Shown: positions 36,095-45,570 of the stretch, one piece after another | Numbering within the stretch: position 1 is the first letter of the stretch | How the letters are laid out: each line of letters starts with the position of its first letter | Assembly (NCBI GenBank): GCA_040772845.1 | Contig: JAXGXG010000002.1 | Location: 806,001-870,000, forward strand | Reading direction: 5' to 3' | DNA from: PWXP01 sp040772845 | Lineage (GTDB): Bacteria; Planctomycetota; Planctomycetia; Pirellulales; Thermoguttaceae | Length of the DNA stretch: 64,000 bases | Notes under the pieces: model-generated | Seen by the model: only the letters and a program-made list of their open reading frames with translations | Told to the model about the DNA's origin: nothing | Databases searched by the model: none | Position numbers and translations under genes: made by a program

Positions 36095-36972
36095 CCGTCT
36101 GCAAAGACGATTCGTTCAGCGTCGAATATCGGACCCTCGACACAAGTTCGCTTGTAGTCCCACGACCCGGAATCGTCGCGTACGCGAGCTACACAGCTAA
36201 AGCATGCGCCAATACCACACGCCATGGGGGTTTCCAGCGACACCTGGCATGGAACCTCCAGGTGTTGTGCGAGCCGGGCAACGGCAGCTAGCATAGGCTC
36301 AGGCCCGCAGGCTGCCATCCGGCAGGGCCAGGGTGACGCCTTCACCAGCGGCTCGATCAGATCGGTCACCAGGCCTCGGTGCCCCACCGATCCGTCTTCC
36401 GTGGCGATACGCACTTCGACACCGGCACGCTCGAAATCGGCCAGACCGACCAGTCGCGTCCTATTCCGTTCGCCGTAGCAAAACGTGACTTTCTTGGCCG
36501 GCGCCACGTCTCGAGGCGGTCTTCCAAAACGGCGTTGCCCCAGCATCTCCCGGCCGAGCGCCAGAAAGGGCGTCTGCCCGATGCCGCCGGCAACCATGAT
36601 CAGATGCTCAGTCGGCTGAACGGAGAAGCCGTTTCCCAACGGCCCCCAGAGTTCCAAACGCGTTCCCGGCCGCAGTTCCGCCAGGCGGCTGGTGACGCGC
36701 CCCACAACCAGATAGACGACATCCACGGCCACATCGTCCCCGGCTGTGTCGGAAATGACGTCGTACATCGCCAACGGTCGCCCTAGAAGCGGATCGTTCT
36801 GTCCGGGCAGACGGACCATGAGAAACTGGCCGGGCACAACGCGCCGGGCAATCTCCGACGCGGCCAGTCGAATCCGGTAGGTCGCTTCTGCAACCTGCAC
36901 GTTCTCCATCACCTCGGCTTGCCCATGCCACGCATGGTCGGGATATGCAGGAACAGTGGGCAAACAGGTCAT
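36088..36972 (-). CDS. pyrK: Dihydroorotate dehydrogenase electron-transfer subunit (PyrK-like FAD/[2Fe-2S] reductase)
   Basis: 294 aa from the ATG at 36972, nine bases after CGGAG. The N-terminal beta-barrel binds FAD (GQFLMVRLPGQNDPLLGRPLAMYD), followed by the NAD-binding domain (LIMVAGGIGQTPFLALGRE, MAACGPEPML). The C-terminal cysteines for a [2Fe-2S] cluster are C-G-I-G-A-C-F-S-C and later TCVEGPIF. The protein passes electrons between NAD+ and class 1B dihydroorotate dehydrogenase in pyrimidine synthesis. No pyrD is next to it here. An N-terminal extension of about 20 residues precedes the first barrel strand. Confidence 0.88.
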   Translation of the reverse strand: MTCLPTVPAYPDHAWHGQAEVMENVQVAEATYRIRLAASEIARRVVPGQFLMVRLPGQNDPLLGRPLAMYDVISDTAGDDVAVDVVYLVVGRVTSRLAELRPGTRLELWGPLGNGFSVQPTEHLIMVAGGIGQTPFLALGREMLGQRRFGRPPRDVAPAKKVTFCYGERNRTRLVGLADFERAGVEVRIATEDGSVGHRGLVTDLIEPLVKASPWPCRMAACGPEPMLAAVARLAQHLEVPCQVSLETPMACGIGACFSCVARVRDDSGSWDYKRTCVEGPIFDAERIVFADGY

Positions 36973-37348
36973 GGCATAACGCTCCGAAATTGAGACTGTC
37001 CGGGCATTCGCCGGGAACGTAATCGTTGTCGCACACATTGTTGGAGCCGTCAATGTCCACCAAGTCATGCATGGGACACCGCCGCACGAGGGGTTCGTCC
37101 AGCGAATGGTCCGGACGGTTCACGGCCTGGGCGTTGCAGACCGCTGCGCTGCTCGGCAAGGAAATCGCACTTGAGTGCTGCGCCCGGACGGATCATACGA
37201 GAGGTCCGCAGAAGCCGTTCCGTACCGGACTTCCTTGGGCACTTCCGTGACCCCAGATGTGGTGTATAATAGAACGCCAAGGCCTGTATCTCCTCGGCAC
37301 TGGGGACGGGCCATCGCCCGCACACATCCCGATCAACGGTAACCACGC
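36973..37348. other. Intergenic region between divergent pyrK and PP2C genes
   Basis: No gene recognised in 376 bases. TATAAT at 37265-37270 lies about 80 bp before the phosphatase start and is the best -10 candidate; the matching -35 is poor. ORFs here on the minus strand are not supported. Confidence 0.5.
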
Positions 37349-38290
37349 ATGCCCTTTGAAGTCCGGGCCTTTCAGCTTGCGAAGGACCCTGAACACCCGG
37401 CCGAGAATCAGGATGCATTCGCTTTCGATTCCGACCAGGGAATCGCTGCGGTTGCAGACGGCGTGGCTTCCGCAATCTTCTCCGGCGTCTGGGCAGAGAC
37501 CCTGGTGCAGGCAACCGTTCGGCAGCCGCCGGATCCGGACAATCCGATTCAATTCGCCGCGTGGCTGGCCGAATGCCGGCGGCAGTGGACGGAGCGAATC
37601 GACACGACGGGACTGGCCTGGTTCCAGAAGGCCAAGTTGCCGACCGGCGCTTTCTCCACCCTGCTGTGGATGCAACTATTTCCATTGGAATCGGAACAGG
37701 CGGGTTCGTTCGGCGGGTTCCGCCTCCTCGCCAGAGCGATCGGAGACAGTTGCCTGTTTCATGTGCGCCATGGGGAACTGCTTCGCTCGTTTCCCATGGC
37801 ATCGGCAGCCGAGTTCGAAAACAATCCGCTGGCCTTGGGCAGTGTGGACTTAGGGCGAGACTCGCTCATGCGGTTCGCAACCTTCGACGTTACCTGCTAT
37901 CCGGACGACCTCCTGCTGCTGACAACCGATGCCGTCGGGGAGTGGTTGTATCGATGCGTTGAAGCGGGTGCTCCCCCGGTTTGGTCCACGCTGTGGGAAA
38001 CCGATGCGACTGCATGGGGCGAACGAATGGACTCGCTCCGGGCGACGAGGGACATGCGTTACGATGACGCGACACTCCTCGCCCTGCAGATCACGAACGC
38101 AGCAGACCGCGGAGCCAAGCCGGAGCAGAAGCCGGAACAGAAGCCGGATGCGCCAGTATCGGATGTTTCTTCGCCAACCAAGGCGGCCTTGGACCAGATT
38201 GCCGATGGATTCGGCCAGCTCGCCGACGAGTCGATTCGCGCCGGCCAGACCCTGTTCAACCGGCTCCGCGACCGCTTCCGGAATCGCTGA
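37349..38290 (+). CDS. PP2C-family serine/threonine phosphatase-like protein
   Basis: 313 aa. The PPM-fold motifs are ENQDAFAF near residue 20, GIAAVADGVASA (metal-binding Asp), ARAIGDSCLFHVRHG, LLLLTTDAVGEW, and the final RYDDATLLALQI (residues of about 230-245). The C-terminal 60 residues add a tandem EQKPEQKP linker and an amphipathic helix (ALDQIADGFGQLADESIRAGQ) that may mediate contacts. It should be a cytoplasmic Mn/Mg-dependent phosphatase in a signalling circuit; no kinase is adjacent. It lies convergent with mtfA, 14 bp away. Confidence 0.85.
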   Translation: MPFEVRAFQLAKDPEHPAENQDAFAFDSDQGIAAVADGVASAIFSGVWAETLVQATVRQPPDPDNPIQFAAWLAECRRQWTERIDTTGLAWFQKAKLPTGAFSTLLWMQLFPLESEQAGSFGGFRLLARAIGDSCLFHVRHGELLRSFPMASAAEFENNPLALGSVDLGRDSLMRFATFDVTCYPDDLLLLTTDAVGEWLYRCVEAGAPPVWSTLWETDATAWGERMDSLRATRDMRYDDATLLALQITNAADRGAKPEQKPEQKPDAPVSDVSSPTKAALDQIADGFGQLADESIRAGQTLFNRLRDRFRNR

Positions 38291-38304
38291 AATCGCCGGA
38301 GCGG

Positions 38305-39099
38305 CTATCCTGCCGCTAAGCGTTTGCACGACGGCCACTCGACCGGGTTGACATGGTAGAGCATCTGCAAAACCTCATACAACTCGGGATGATACTTCCG
38401 AACGCGTTGGGGCTGCTCGAAGAAATGCTCGGTCGCCACGGCGAAGAACTCTGCGCGGCTGGCCGCTGCATACTCATCAAGCACGGTGCGGCGTCCATGG
38501 CGGACGTCGTTGACGATCCTCGCGTACTCGCGCGCCATGACCTCTTCCCAACGCTCATGCTGGATCCGCGTTGGTAACGGCGGAGAGCCACCCATTTCAC
38601 CGCTGAGCGCATCGATCTGGTGAGCGAACTCGTGCAGCACCACATTGTGGCCGTCGTGAGGATACCGGCCGCCAGTCAGAGCATGATACCATGATAGAAT
38701 TACAGGCCCCCGGTACCACGCCTGCCCGGAAATGGGCAGCCCCTCGTCCACAATGGCCGTATGCGTCTGCATTTTTGGCGGCAACGCCACGGCATCGGGA
38801 TAAACCAACACGCTGTGCAGTGCGTCGAAACACCAGTCCCCCTCAACACCAAGCAGCAACAGGCACGCCTGTGCTGCGATCGTTACACGCACTTCGTCGG
38901 TAATCACAAAACCGGCACAACCGACCCAGGTGCGTTCCGAAGCAAAGATTCGGAGCAGATCTCGCAGCCGTTCCTGCTGGCCGGCCGGCAGACATCCGTA
39001 CTGCCGAACGTTTTGGTCGAGGTATCCGTACCACTCCTCAGGAAAGGGTTTTGCCAGGAGCTTCCGGCGACGGCGTCGTTTGAGCCAGGAGAATAGCAT
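38305..39099 (-). CDS. mtfA: Zinc-dependent peptidase of the MtfA family
   Basis: 264 aa, the family length (about 265). The gluzincin motif HEFAHQID is present (residues of about 156-163), preceded by SWYHALTGGRYPHDGHNVVL and followed by EYAAASRAEFFAVATEHFFEQP with the downstream Glu/His ligands. The N-terminal WLKRRRRRKLL and AGCAGFVITDEVRVTIAAQACLLLLG match the family. MtfA in Escherichia coli is a cytoplasmic aminopeptidase that binds the Mlc repressor; whether that role holds here is unknown. Confidence 0.93.
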   Translation of the reverse strand: MLFSWLKRRRRRKLLAKPFPEEWYGYLDQNVRQYGCLPAGQQERLRDLLRIFASERTWVGCAGFVITDEVRVTIAAQACLLLLGVEGDWCFDALHSVLVYPDAVALPPKMQTHTAIVDEGLPISGQAWYRGPVILSWYHALTGGRYPHDGHNVVLHEFAHQIDALSGEMGGSPPLPTRIQHERWEEVMAREYARIVNDVRHGRRTVLDEYAAASRAEFFAVATEHFFEQPQRVRKYHPELYEVLQMLYHVNPVEWPSCKRLAAG

Positions 39100-39125
39100 A
39101 GGGCGGAAAGACCGTTATTCCATGG

Positions 39126-40685
39126 TTATGGCATTGTGTCTGACGCGGTTGCTTCACACCGCTCGAAATCACGGTAATCGTAAACGCTCAACAGCGGCGC
39201 CCCCAGAAGTGTATTTCGGTATGCAGGCGTGGCATTCTCCAGCAACCTACGGTCGCACGGCTGCCACGCACTGGGCCGATGCTGCAAAACGTACCAGCGA
39301 TACCGGCCAGGCTGCGAAGAATGCCAACCACGGCGCAAAAAACCCCACCGAGACAGAAGCTGCATGTTATCCGGGGAGGGGGATGCAAATCGAATCTTCT
39401 CATTTTCTTCGGTGTGGGCGTGCAGCCAGGCGAGGGAATCCCGGTCGAGCGAGTCCCACCAGTAGGTCGGTTCCATGCCAATGGCGATGGCCCCAGGCAA
39501 ACCGCCGACTGTTACGTTGTAGTAGGATAGCCACTGCGGAGCGTAGAGCCCCAGATTCAGCAAGCACACAGCCGAAACGAACAGGAAGACCCCACTCGTT
39601 AGAACGCAGTGCCGCCATCCTTTTGGCCAACGCATGCTTGTCCATTGCCAGGTCTCATGCACTCCAACACCCGCCATGGCTGCAAGAAAAGCGAAACTCG
39701 GAAGGAAAAGCCGTACTCCATCGTGAACCGGCACACCGGGAAAGGCGCGTACCACCAGCAGAATGCCCCAGTTCAGCACGATCAGCACGTCGGCAGAACG
39801 ATCTGCTGCATGGCGAGCGGTGAACAATCCTCCCAGCCCGGCAAACGCGAGAACCCCTATCGGGACCGTAACGGCAGTCCAGAAAAACGCGTTGTACCAA
39901 GGCAATGGATGGTCCAAATTGTACATATGGCCCAAAAACTGCGTCGCCAGGTTCAGCCCCGTCTCCGCGCGCCCTATGTTCAACGCGAAGAACCTGGCCA
40001 GGCCGCCTATCGGCTGCGGCCATAACGGCGGATTCATCAGCAGGAACACGGCTACGGCAACCGGAATGCCGAGCGCCACCGCACGCGCTGCCGCCCGGTC
40101 GCGATACAGAATGGTCCAGACAACAAACGGCGCCGGCGCAAGCCAGCCGGTGGCCTTCATGCTCAGTGTCAGCCCCAACAGGACGCCCCAGAGTAGCGCG
40201 CCCTTCCAGCCGCGCCGCGCCGGTGCAAATGCAGCCCACGTCATGATCCAGCAGGCGGTCAGTGGCCCGTCGCCTGCGGCAACGTGCGCGTGTGCGAACA
40301 TCCTCGGAAGAAACACCATCGCGATTACACCGCCCAAGCCTGCCGGAATCGAATGGTCTCTTGCCAATCGGTAGAACATAGCTGCAGCGGCGCAGGCAAA
40401 GAGCATCATCGGCCCGAAGCGAACGGCCGTTAGAGGCGGAAGCCATCCATCCGCCACCCGCCAACCGGCCGCAATGACGATCGCATAACCGGCCGGATGT
40501 CCTTCCCCGGTCGTAGTGAACTCCCATTGCCCGTCGAATATCTGGCAGGCGCGGCGGAAGGAGTCGCCCTCGTCCCAAGTGATTGGCAGCAAGGGCGAGG
40601 TGACCAAGAGCAAGACGGCCCCCCCAACCCCGACGGCAAGGGTCAACCACAACAGACGAAGGGATTGGTGGTGGAGGATGCCCAT
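39126..40685 (-). CDS. GT39/PMT-like membrane glycosyltransferase
   Basis: 519 aa with about ten transmembrane segments. It starts with a hydrophobic helix (LRLLWLTLAVGVGGAVLLLV), then the luminal acidic motif ITWDEGDSFRRA typical of GT-C enzymes such as dolichyl-phosphate-mannose transferases and ArnT. Later motifs include GHPAGYAIVIAAGW, LARDHSIPAGL, RMFAHAHVAAGDGPLTACW and GLTLSMKATGWLAPAPFVVW. It would move a sugar from a polyprenyl carrier to protein or glycan outside the cytoplasm. It is 26 bp downstream of nothing on its strand but is followed by mtfA, also minus. Substrate unknown. Confidence 0.82.
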   Translation of the reverse strand: MGILHHQSLRLLWLTLAVGVGGAVLLLVTSPLLPITWDEGDSFRRACQIFDGQWEFTTTGEGHPAGYAIVIAAGWRVADGWLPPLTAVRFGPMMLFACAAAAMFYRLARDHSIPAGLGGVIAMVFLPRMFAHAHVAAGDGPLTACWIMTWAAFAPARRGWKGALLWGVLLGLTLSMKATGWLAPAPFVVWTILYRDRAAARAVALGIPVAVAVFLLMNPPLWPQPIGGLARFFALNIGRAETGLNLATQFLGHMYNLDHPLPWYNAFFWTAVTVPIGVLAFAGLGGLFTARHAADRSADVLIVLNWGILLVVRAFPGVPVHDGVRLFLPSFAFLAAMAGVGVHETWQWTSMRWPKGWRHCVLTSGVFLFVSAVCLLNLGLYAPQWLSYYNVTVGGLPGAIAIGMEPTYWWDSLDRDSLAWLHAHTEENEKIRFASPSPDNMQLLSRWGFLRRGWHSSQPGRYRWYVLQHRPSAWQPCDRRLLENATPAYRNTLLGAPLLSVYDYRDFERCEATASDTMP

Positions 40686-40768
40686 GCTGCTATTCTAGCA
40701 CAAAGCACCCACCGACTCCGACGGGGGCGCCCGGGCGAACGCCGGCCTCTCCCCGTATGGCGCTTAAG

Positions 40769-40804
40769 GCCAGTACGGCCAATGTAGCCAGTACGGCCAA
40801 TGCA
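40769..40804. repeat. Two tandem copies of an 18-bp unit
   Basis: GCCAGTACGGCCAATGTA (40769-40786) is followed directly by a copy with one change (40787-40804). It lies in the 187-bp gap between two minus-strand genes. No function is evident. Confidence 0.6.
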
Positions 40805-40872
40805 ACCGTGCCGGAAGGCAACCGAAGGGCCCTTGTGTGTTCTTTGCCTATCCTCTTGGGGCAGGCGATCGC

Positions 40873-43800
40873 TCACTTCTCGAGCGTCTCTGCGTAGGCT
40901 TTCCAAGTTTCCTTGGCGAACTCGGCATTGTCCGCGCCTTGCCCCCAAAGGAACACGCGACGTTCGGTCGCGCCGGGGCACCCAAGCCCCATCTGGCCGC
41001 GATAAGCGCCACTGTCCCAATACGTGAATCCTGCGGCAGGGGTAAGGGCCAAGCATGCACTTCGGTACTGAGGGCCGAATGCGGCAAACCACTGCGGCTG
41101 GCCTTGGAAGCCGAAGTCCTCATTATTCCCCACACCGTCCATCACCGCTTGCCCGCCGCTTCCCTTCACGGCAATGCCATCGACGGCGTACATGGTCCGT
41201 GTCAGGAGAGACCGATGCGGTTCGCACGTAGAGACCACCTCGAATCGATCTGCGTAGAAGAAGAAGCGACGCGTGAGCTTGTATCCGCCTTGGAGCATCT
41301 TCGTCATGCGGAACACGGCCCGCACAGGACCAGTCGCTTCCAAGGCGAACTCCGTCAGCTCGCCCGGTTCAGAACTCCAGCCTGTCTCTTTCGACGACTC
41401 GATAATGGACGATACGACCGCAAGTTCGCTGCCGTCGGGCTGATGAACCGCGATGTCGGTCAGTGTCCCATCGCGCAACGTGAGCGAATACGTTCCGAAC
41501 ACCAACCGGGAGCCGTCTTTGGGCACCGTAAACCGTGAGGCAGGTGGATAGACACTTCCTTCCGCCCCTTTGGAAACCGCCAGCAACTCGGCCTGCGTGT
41601 CTCCGGCCGGTATCCCGCCGGGGAGCACGAATACCAGCTTCCCCTGCGTGCTTTCCTCGCGCTCGAACTGCGCGGGCGTGGAAACACCGCCTGCAAACAG
41701 AACTCGCAGGTTGGCCGGATCGGCCTCGGCGGGTAGCTGAAACGCCATCTCGATGGGCAAGCCCTCGGCATTGCCACCAGGCACATGGAAACGGAGCGTC
41801 TGCCGGATGGGAAACGCCGAGGCGACCGTTGGCGTGCAGAAATCGGCAGCCTTCCGGGCAGGTCCGGTCTGAGTCAGTTCCTGGCCGACAATAGCGGCCA
41901 GAATCCGCCGCCGTCCGTCGGCCCGGTCACCTGGCAGGGACGTGTGGAACGAGAGTTCGCCGCCGGCGTCGAGCTGCGGGACGTGCCTCTCCAGAAGTAC
42001 GGGGCCCTCGGGGCCATCGAGTTGGATTCTGACGATGGCGTCACGCGCCGTGGCCAATCCACGATTCGCCACCTTTCCGTCAATGAGGATGGCGGGAAAG
42101 ACCCGGTCGCCGCCATCGGGACCCCAATCGAGCTTCACGTCGAGAGCGCGGACCACCAGGTCCGGCACGTCGGCCGCGTCACCGACCAGAAGGGCGTACG
42201 AAACATCTGCCTCACCGGCGCTGAGGGACACCTTGCCGTCATGCACGATGGGCCCCCGGCCTCGGACTTGCCCCCGATCATCGAGTATGAGAATCGCGGC
42301 AGGTTTCCCTCGCCAATCGCCGCAGTAGCCAGACAGATCCAAATCGAGGGTGGAATTCTTGCCCAGAGAAATACGCGCGCCGGTGGCATCCCGCTGCAGC
42401 GACACCTTGCCGGACGCGACGAACCCCTGCTGCCGAACGGTTCCGGTCGGCTTCTGCACAAGCAGCAGTTGCTCCGTATGGATACAGACATCGCGCTCGT
42501 TGTCGGCGCCTCCGGTGCGTATCCGCCACTGCTCGATTCCCGGGCCTTTCACGTAGAAATCATTCGTGCCCAGGGAGAACTCCCGCTCGCCCGCCGTCAC
42601 CGTGTATGCAGAATCGCCAAAATTGACCGTTGCGACCGTGCCGTCGGCGAACGTACTGCGTTGGACCTTCCGGTCGGGCGTAAGAAACTCGTGCGACACC
42701 ATTTCCTGATCGGCGATCACCTCGTGCAGTTTACAGGTCTGCTGGTAGATTTCGATCATCAACTGCCGCTGTTCCGGTTCGCTCCAGCGGAGGCCGTGGC
42801 TGTTGACCCACATCATCGGAGGCGTGCCGTAGAGCACGTTCATGGCGGTCTTGCGGTCGGTGATTTCGGGCGCGAACTGATGCAGATAGTCGTTGGTTGC
42901 GCCCCAGTACCAGTAGTCAACCACGCAATCGTGGAAGACCAGTTCAAACATGGGCGCCCGATAGGCCGGGTCGATGCCGTATTTCAGATACCGCTCGCTG
43001 ATCTCCTCCCGGCTCTCGATGTCGCGGAGATAACCGGCCGGCCAACTATAGCCACCGCCGCCCATCATGCCCTCGTGGTAGTCCAGGAATCGGACATCGT
43101 AGTACTTGCCGTGTTCGCCGCCGGCCACCAGGCCGAGCTCGTCCCCGACGTACTCGCACAGCGATTCGCGATTGGCCTGATCCTGCTTGCGGTCGCATGG
43201 ATGCAGCGGCGAGTAGCACTCCTTCAGCCCGGTAGCCGTCGTCACGTCGAGAAAACGCGTATTGTAGGGATAGATGGCCAGGACCTTGGGAATGACGATC
43301 CGGGCGCACTTGGTCATCACACCCGTGCACTGTTTCATGTAGGTGTGAACGGGATTCATATCCTTGTCGCGGGTTACCCAGGCTGTCATGAACTCGCCAT
43401 CGGCTTTCACAACAGCGTGTGTCTCAACCGGCGCCTTGGCGCGATCGATGACGTCGGAATCGTTGATGTCCTCGTAATTGTCGTACTCGCCAACGAGCCA
43501 TCCCTGGGCGATGACTTCAGCCATGTCCTCCGGGCTTGGGCGGCCGTTCAGCAGTCCGTGCGTCATGCCGGCCGCCTTCGCCTCGCGCGCAAAAGCCGGG
43601 CTGCCGCCCCACCAGTTGACCGCCCCGAACAGCTTCCGCACGTTCGGCTTCTTCTTGGCCTTCTCGGCGAATGTGCGAACCAGCCCCTGCTCTTGGGCCA
43701 ACTCGCGATAGATTTTGCAGGCTGTGACGTGCCCGCCCTTGGCGAAGAAACTCAACCGTCCTTTGCGGGCGCAAGCCCAAACCCCCTTGGCCGGATACCA

Positions 43801-45150
43801 GCGGAAACCAGGAAAGGCTAGCTTCTCCGGATCCTCGCTGCGGGTTTGCATATGCAGGCTTCCGTCCCACGGAGTGAGCAGCGTGGCCGACAGTCCCTTC
43901 TGGCCATCGGTTACCAACAGGAACGGAAGGTCTCCGCCCCACATGCAGAACTGCTTGCCGCGACAAAACGGATCGCCCACCGGGAGGTAGCGCCCGTTGG
44001 TGTAGTTCGCCACACCCACGAAGTACGTTTCGGGTTCCGACGGATACAGCGCGAAGGGATAGCTGAACGGCTGGATCGCCGTCTCCGCACCGGACCGGCA
44101 CTCCAGAGCCACGTCGAGCGCCGCCTTTCCGCTGACCAGCTCTATGGTCACTTGAAGCGGGACTTCCGCAATCTGTTCCTCCTGGAGTAGGAACTTGTAC
44201 GTCAGACTGTTCGGTTTCTCACCTGGCAGCATGTCTGAGATGCGCCGGCCTGCGGCCTTGGCGCTTCGATCGTTTTCGATCGACCGCGGTGGAGCTTTGC
44301 CTTCCTCGTCGTTCAGCACGGCCACCGCGAACGTCATCGGAGCCGAATCTACCCAGGAGCGCGGCGAGTAGCTTTGACGGTCTCGCTTCACCGCTGCGCC
44401 GGGCTGCGGGTCGGCATCGTTCAGGCCCAGCGCAAAGCTGAACCGGATACCAGGTTCGGCCTCCTTGAGTACCGGAAAATGCTCCAACGGCACGGCTGCC
44501 TCCAACTCGTAGCCGGGCAGATGCTCGGATTCGACCAATCGCACGGCCACCTTGCTTCCTGCGAACGCATCCCCGCCGGAGTTCACCGCCACTGCCTTGC
44601 CCGAAGACGCCAGATGCAGCCCAACCTGCACCGAATCGACCCAGAACTCGACGGAATCAGACTCCCGCCACTGCTCGGTCGGTTCGCCTCCGAACGCAAC
44701 GTTGTCATCGCGTACGCGAACGTAGAGATAGAGCATCCTGTCATCCCACATGACCTTGGCCCCACCGGAGCAGTTGGCCTCGCCGTTTTCGCCCATCCAC
44801 GGCAGCCAGACGTAATCGGCATGAGGGATGTGCGACCACTCGGCAGGATCGCCATCGACAGCGATCGGCTTCGCTGCGCGCCGGACGCGCACGTCGTCCT
44901 TATTGGAGGCATGCTTGGTTGGATCCTCCTGCTGCCATCGCGTTCCGGACGTCTTGTCCAGCACCGTCAGATGCGCGCTGGCGGCATTGACGGTGACCTT
45001 CAGTTGCGCATCTTCGAGAACCCATGCATCACCTTCCCGGCGGACATCTGCCCGAGCCCAGGGGGCCGCGGCCGCCAGCAGACAGAATGCCAGGAACACT
45101 TTCATCGCAATCGTACGGCGTATGGAAAAGCAGACTCGGTCGTCTGACAT
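40873..45150 (-). CDS. Giant secreted glycosidase-like protein (GH101/GH129-like core) with N-terminal CBM9-like module
   Basis: 1425 aa. The start at 45150 is chosen because AAGGAG lies seven bases upstream; the ATG at 45105 (MKVFLAFCLLAAAAPWARAD) opens the hydrophobic core of the same signal peptide. Residues of about 85-280 resemble a CBM9-type module (PIAVDGDPAEWSHIPHADYVW, MLYLYVRVRDDNVAFGGE, YELEAAVPLEHF). The central barrel resembles endo-alpha-N-acetylgalactosaminidase-like families: KLFGAVNWWGGSP, RFLDVTTATGLKECYSP with a candidate nucleophile Asp, VRFLDYHEGMMGGGGYSWP, and MWVNSHGLRWSEPEQRQL. Beta-sandwich domains fill the C-terminal 500 residues. Family assignment is tentative and the substrate unknown. 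Confidence 0.72.
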   Translation of the reverse strand: MSDDRVCFSIRRTIAMKVFLAFCLLAAAAPWARADVRREGDAWVLEDAQLKVTVNAASAHLTVLDKTSGTRWQQEDPTKHASNKDDVRVRRAAKPIAVDGDPAEWSHIPHADYVWLPWMGENGEANCSGGAKVMWDDRMLYLYVRVRDDNVAFGGEPTEQWRESDSVEFWVDSVQVGLHLASSGKAVAVNSGGDAFAGSKVAVRLVESEHLPGYELEAAVPLEHFPVLKEAEPGIRFSFALGLNDADPQPGAAVKRDRQSYSPRSWVDSAPMTFAVAVLNDEEGKAPPRSIENDRSAKAAGRRISDMLPGEKPNSLTYKFLLQEEQIAEVPLQVTIELVSGKAALDVALECRSGAETAIQPFSYPFALYPSEPETYFVGVANYTNGRYLPVGDPFCRGKQFCMWGGDLPFLLVTDGQKGLSATLLTPWDGSLHMQTRSEDPEKLAFPGFRWYPAKGVWACARKGRLSFFAKGGHVTACKIYRELAQEQGLVRTFAEKAKKKPNVRKLFGAVNWWGGSPAFAREAKAAGMTHGLLNGRPSPEDMAEVIAQGWLVGEYDNYEDINDSDVIDRAKAPVETHAVVKADGEFMTAWVTRDKDMNPVHTYMKQCTGVMTKCARIVIPKVLAIYPYNTRFLDVTTATGLKECYSPLHPCDRKQDQANRESLCEYVGDELGLVAGGEHGKYYDVRFLDYHEGMMGGGGYSWPAGYLRDIESREEISERYLKYGIDPAYRAPMFELVFHDCVVDYWYWGATNDYLHQFAPEITDRKTAMNVLYGTPPMMWVNSHGLRWSEPEQRQLMIEIYQQTCKLHEVIADQEMVSHEFLTPDRKVQRSTFADGTVATVNFGDSAYTVTAGEREFSLGTNDFYVKGPGIEQWRIRTGGADNERDVCIHTEQLLLVQKPTGTVRQQGFVASGKVSLQRDATGARISLGKNSTLDLDLSGYCGDWRGKPAAILILDDRGQVRGRGPIVHDGKVSLSAGEADVSYALLVGDAADVPDLVVRALDVKLDWGPDGGDRVFPAILIDGKVANRGLATARDAIVRIQLDGPEGPVLLERHVPQLDAGGELSFHTSLPGDRADGRRRILAAIVGQELTQTGPARKAADFCTPTVASAFPIRQTLRFHVPGGNAEGLPIEMAFQLPAEADPANLRVLFAGGVSTPAQFEREESTQGKLVFVLPGGIPAGDTQAELLAVSKGAEGSVYPPASRFTVPKDGSRLVFGTYSLTLRDGTLTDIAVHQPDGSELAVVSSIIESSKETGWSSEPGELTEFALEATGPVRAVFRMTKMLQGGYKLTRRFFFYADRFEVVSTCEPHRSLLTRTMYAVDGIAVKGSGGQAVMDGVGNNEDFGFQGQPQWFAAFGPQYRSACLALTPAAGFTYWDSGAYRGQMGLGCPGATERRVFLWGQGADNAEFAKETWKAYAETLEK

Positions 45151-45570
45151 GAAGACTCTCCTTAACGTGAGGGTGTGGTCCGCGCCGATCGCGCCAGACC
45201 GCAGCCCAGGCCTCGCAATACTTCAGAACAATCGCGAAACTCAAGGAACGCTCCAACCGTTCAGCGTGTCTATAATTATGGGCGCCGCCGATACGGTTGC
45301 AAGCGCCGGCATGAAAAGTCCGGAAAACCGGGGTTGGGAGTCAGCAGATGCAGAATCGCAAAATCGGAATTCGGGCCCCGCTGACGCATGGCGAACACCG
45401 CGCGGACAACGATGCCGGTTCGTTTTGGCGGTCGCAGGGGCTTTTGTCGGCCCGCCGCAAGTGGTATGGTGGCTGTTATGGAGACAACAGCCCCATGCGC
45501 CAAACAGACGCGTGGCTTGACGCCATGTTGGCGGTCCCCGATTGGGCATGAAACGGAGGAGTGATCTGTC
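45151..45570. other. Intergenic region between the giant glycosidase-like gene and araA
   Basis: These 420 bases should hold both divergent promoters. TATAAT at 45271-45276 is present without a good -35. No operator of the GTCGCAAAACAA type was found here, and no small gene is convincing. Confidence 0.45.

Noticed and set aside
41785..43821. 678-codon plus-strand ORF
   Set aside because: Antisense shadow of the giant glycosidase-like gene.
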